NCBI RefSeq assembly: GCF_000374345.1
Contig: NZ_KB894012.1
Location: forward strand, 958-37,286
Direction: 5' to 3'
Source of the DNA: Heyndrickxia acidiproducens DSM 23148
GTDB taxonomy: Bacteria > Bacillota > Bacilli > Bacillales > Bacillaceae_C
DNA length: 36,329 bases
Shown here in pieces: positions 34,681-36,329 of the stretch. The translations under genes and the position numbers were made by a program. Numbering within the stretch: position 1 is the first letter of the stretch; every line of letters starts with the position of its first letter. The notes under the pieces are model-generated. The model did not search any database and was not told the origin of the DNA. It was given only the letters and a program-made list of their open reading frames with translations.

Positions 34681-34690
34681 CTTTTCGTTC

Positions 34691-34720
34691 GACAAATTTC
34701 GGGCGGTGACAGACATCCCA
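34691..34720. repeat. REP-like palindrome
   Basis: GACAAATTTCGGGCGGTGACAGACATCCCA is nearly the same as the element at 33921-33950 (preceding GACAAATTTCGGG shared exactly). It stands just upstream of the decayed comM copy. Confidence 0.65.
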
Positions 34721-34732
34721 ACTAAAACTCCT

Positions 34733-34768
34733 AAAAAAGGCCTCACAAAATTGAAATTGTGAAAGCCT
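34733..34768 (-). terminator. Terminator after the Panacea partner gene
   Basis: On the minus strand AGGC ... CACAA and TTGTG ... GGCCT arms (34767-34737) are followed by a T run. It overlaps the end of the toxin-like pseudogene. Confidence 0.6.
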
Positions 34769-35217
34769 ACTTTTTCTTATTATATAGTTTATGTTCAGGA
34801 TCAAACCAAACAATATAGAAAACATTACCGATAAAAAAGCCATGTACTCTGCCGTACTCATTTGCAGATATCGCAAATTGCCAAGGCTTATCAACTAATT
34901 CTTCTTCGTTCGGTATTCCAAAACAATCTTCACAAGTATCATTCCAATCGATATCATGAAACCTTAGTCCTTTTCTTTGTCTGCTCATTTTTCGAAGATC
35001 TGACGCGCTTTTATACGATAAATCTTTTAATCTATCAATTAAATGAAGAAAATAACCACGCTCTTTCTCATGAAAAAAATACCTCTCATGGTTTGTATCG
35101 AAGTACTTAAAGAGAATTTAATCAGTGCGCCATTTGTATCAACCTGTTCCTTATTTTTACCGATGCCAGAAGAACTTTGTCTTTGGGGCGTAGTATTCCT
35201 CGTTATCCCTTTTTAGC
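34767..35217 (-). pseudogene. Twice-frameshifted partner (putative toxin) of the Panacea antitoxin
   Basis: The ATG overlaps the Panacea stop codon and begins MAKKG. Read through two single-base losses (A missing near 35205 and again in the TTTAA near 35109), the three frame pieces join smoothly: GITRNTTPQRQSSSGIGKNK, then KYFDTNHERYFFHEKERGYF, then NEEELVDKPWQFAISANEYG and RVHGFFIGNVFYIVWFDPEH. The restored product is about 150 aa. As written, no complete protein is made; the last 73 codons from ATG 34988 could be expressed alone. Gene order suggests the toxin of a Panacea toxin-antitoxin pair. Its family was not recognised. Confidence 0.65.
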
Positions 35218-35704
35218 CATTACTCTTCTCCGTGAATTGTGAATAAAACTCTTGCATCCATTCATTTAAAATGTAATTTTGGGATGGTTCATCTTCAGGT
35301 ATACCGCGCCTGGCCAATTGCCAAGGTGACTCGGAATGTGTTAATCTTTCCAGTTCATAAGCTTCCATACCAAAATACTCATCGCATATTTCCTTTAAAA
35401 ATTCAGTCTTGTCTTCACCAATTTTCGCTTCAAAATTTTTGATATAATTAAAATCCAGATCATCGCGCACGATTGGATGCCATTTAAAGTCTCTGTACTC
35501 TTTATATAACTCAGGCAGAACAGGCCCATGGACCCAAGCTTGGAATTGCCCGTCAAACCAAGGCTCTTTATAAATTGCCAAGTGCCATGATTGGACGTAA
35601 TACATAAGCTTCTGTAATTTTAGGTTTGTAATAAGGTTTCCCGTTTCATTTGAAAGAGCAATGAAATAATTTGCAATTTCTTCGTATGTTATTTCATTAG
35701 CCAT
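35213..35704 (-). CDS. Panacea-domain (DUF4065) antitoxin-like protein
   Basis: This 163-aa protein shows the Panacea fold signature (KLQKLMYYVQSWHLAIYKEPWFDGQFQAWVHGPVLPELYKEYRDF, about residues 28-72), also found in SocA and phage GepA-like proteins. Panacea proteins act as antitoxins for several unrelated toxins. It is intact, while the overlapping downstream partner is frameshifted. The ATG at 35704 is preceded by AAAAAGGGGAT. It sits between two decayed comM copies, consistent with insertion in a repeat-rich hotspot. Confidence 0.85.
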   Translation of the reverse strand: MANEITYEEIANYFIALSNETGNLITNLKLQKLMYYVQSWHLAIYKEPWFDGQFQAWVHGPVLPELYKEYRDFKWHPIVRDDLDFNYIKNFEAKIGEDKTEFLKEICDEYFGMEAYELERLTHSESPWQLARRGIPEDEPSQNYILNEWMQEFYSQFTEKSNG

Positions 35705-35929
35705 TTTTAGATCCCCTTTTTGTTTCTAATTCCTTGCCTAAATCGTATCACTTAAGGTAATTAAATCAAGCGAAATAATATCGATTGTATTTTTGACAAA
35801 GATAAAATCCTTTATACCTAAACCAATCGCCCTTTTTAAAAAGGATAATTATACCAAAAACTTCAATTAATAGTTTTTCAAAAATTATATTATCTTATGT
35901 GGCTTATGCATGCGGCCAATTTTGATGCA

Positions 35930-36150
35930 ATGCAATCCAGTGCTACAAGATCAACTGATTAACCGAAGTATCAGGCCAAACCCACAACCGAAAATACTAA
36001 GTCTCCTCAATTTGAGTTTTAACCATAACCAAATTACACTTCGTTCATCTCAAACCAATCCTGTTGACAACTATCAACGCTTCCACGCATCCGCAAAGAA
36101 CGCTAGTTCCCTTTAAAAATAATATATGGCGTTTACTTTGTCAATCACCA
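35930..36150 (-). pseudogene. Decayed third copy of the comM 5' end and promoter
   Basis: GAAGTATCAGGC, ACCAAATTACACTTC and CTCAAACCAATCCTGTTGACAA align in order with the comM start region (GATGCATCAGGT, ACCAAATAGCCTTC, TTCAAACCAATACTATTCACAA). GAACGCTAGTTC (36098-36109) still fits the LexA core, followed by a promoter-like tail ending TTTGTCAATCACC. More diverged than the copy at 34.3 kb. No frame remains. The gap 35705-35929 holds no recognisable gene. Confidence 0.65.
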
Positions 36151-36157
36151 TTCATTC

Positions 36158-36187
36158 TACAAAATTCGGGTGGTGCCAGGCACCCAA
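36158..36187. repeat. REP-like palindrome
   Basis: AATTCGGGTGGTGCCAGGCACCC (from 36164) has the most symmetric core of the set (GGGTGGTGCCAGGCACCC) and is preceded by the same TTCTACAAAATTC found at 33908. The last bases to 36329 contain nothing recognisable. Confidence 0.7.
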
Positions 36188-36329
36188 ACGATCTTGTTTG
36201 GTCTGATGTTTAATGGAAACAAGGCAATGGATCCAGTATTCTACATAAAAATAAAACCAGTCTATCCAACGATAAAGTGTTGATTCATCTGCCGGAATAT
36301 CATGATTGGAACGATTAGTCAAAACCGTT

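Noticed and set aside
35910..36116. 68-codon plus-strand frame near the right end
   Set aside because: The nucleotides align with the minus-strand comM start, so this is a chance frame over a pseudogene.

Overview
The window looks like a chromosomal segment of a low- to mid-GC Firmicute of the family Bacillaceae. The evidence is Bacillus-type Shine-Dalgarno sites, sigma-A promoters, a CcpA-type cre site, GlnR/TnrA boxes, a LexA (DinR)-type box, and purine and guanidine-I riboswitches in Bacillus architecture. The genus is not proven; the Heyndrickxia/Bacillus coagulans group would fit. No rRNA or tRNA gene was seen.

Region 1 (1-6.9 kb) is a type I-C CRISPR-Cas locus read on the minus strand: cas3, cas5c, cas8c, cas7, leader, then an array of 10 repeats cut by the window edge. 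The adaptation genes cas4, cas1 and cas2 are absent from their usual place between cas7 and the leader. Upstream of cas3 lies a solitary degenerate repeat (6795-6826). Its conserved crRNA handle is followed by a guide whose first 12 nt exactly match the cas3 5' UTR, directly next to a TTC motif, and the unit ends in a rho-independent terminator. This is read as a CRISPR-resembling Cas-regulating RNA (CreR type) that would let Cascade repress its own operon. It is the most interesting object in the window.

Region 2 (7-13.3 kb) holds a HIRAN-domain protein, a ROK-family repressor and a divergent sugar or sugar-alcohol operon (SDR dehydrogenase, FGGY kinase, GPH-family transporter). Region 3 (13.4-19.7 kb) holds a secreted M30-like metallopeptidase with five Ig-like repeats and a cre-overlapped promoter, a guanine-type purine riboswitch controlling an NCS2-like permease and a phosphoribosyltransferase, and a small protein-kinase-like gene. 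Region 4 (19.8-21.3 kb) holds a PIN-domain toxin behind an antitoxin remnant and a decayed fragment of the metallopeptidase C-terminus.

Region 5 (21.3-30.1 kb) is a guanidine-utilisation island. A permease with a frameshift and a four-gene catabolic operon diverge from a shared control region. The operon encodes two carboxyguanidine deiminase subunits, a biotin-dependent guanidine carboxylase and allophanate hydrolase. Each side has its own guanidine-I riboswitch and its own GlnR/TnrA-type box. Together they would import guanidine and break it down to ammonia and CO2 when nitrogen is scarce and guanidine is present.

Region 6 (30.5-36.3 kb) holds an azoreductase, a REP-associated tyrosine transposase directly behind comM, a LexA-type box on comM, and a repetitive zone. 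In that zone the comM 5' end, its promoter and a REP-like palindrome recur twice in decayed form. A Panacea-domain antitoxin with a twice-frameshifted partner gene sits between the decayed copies.
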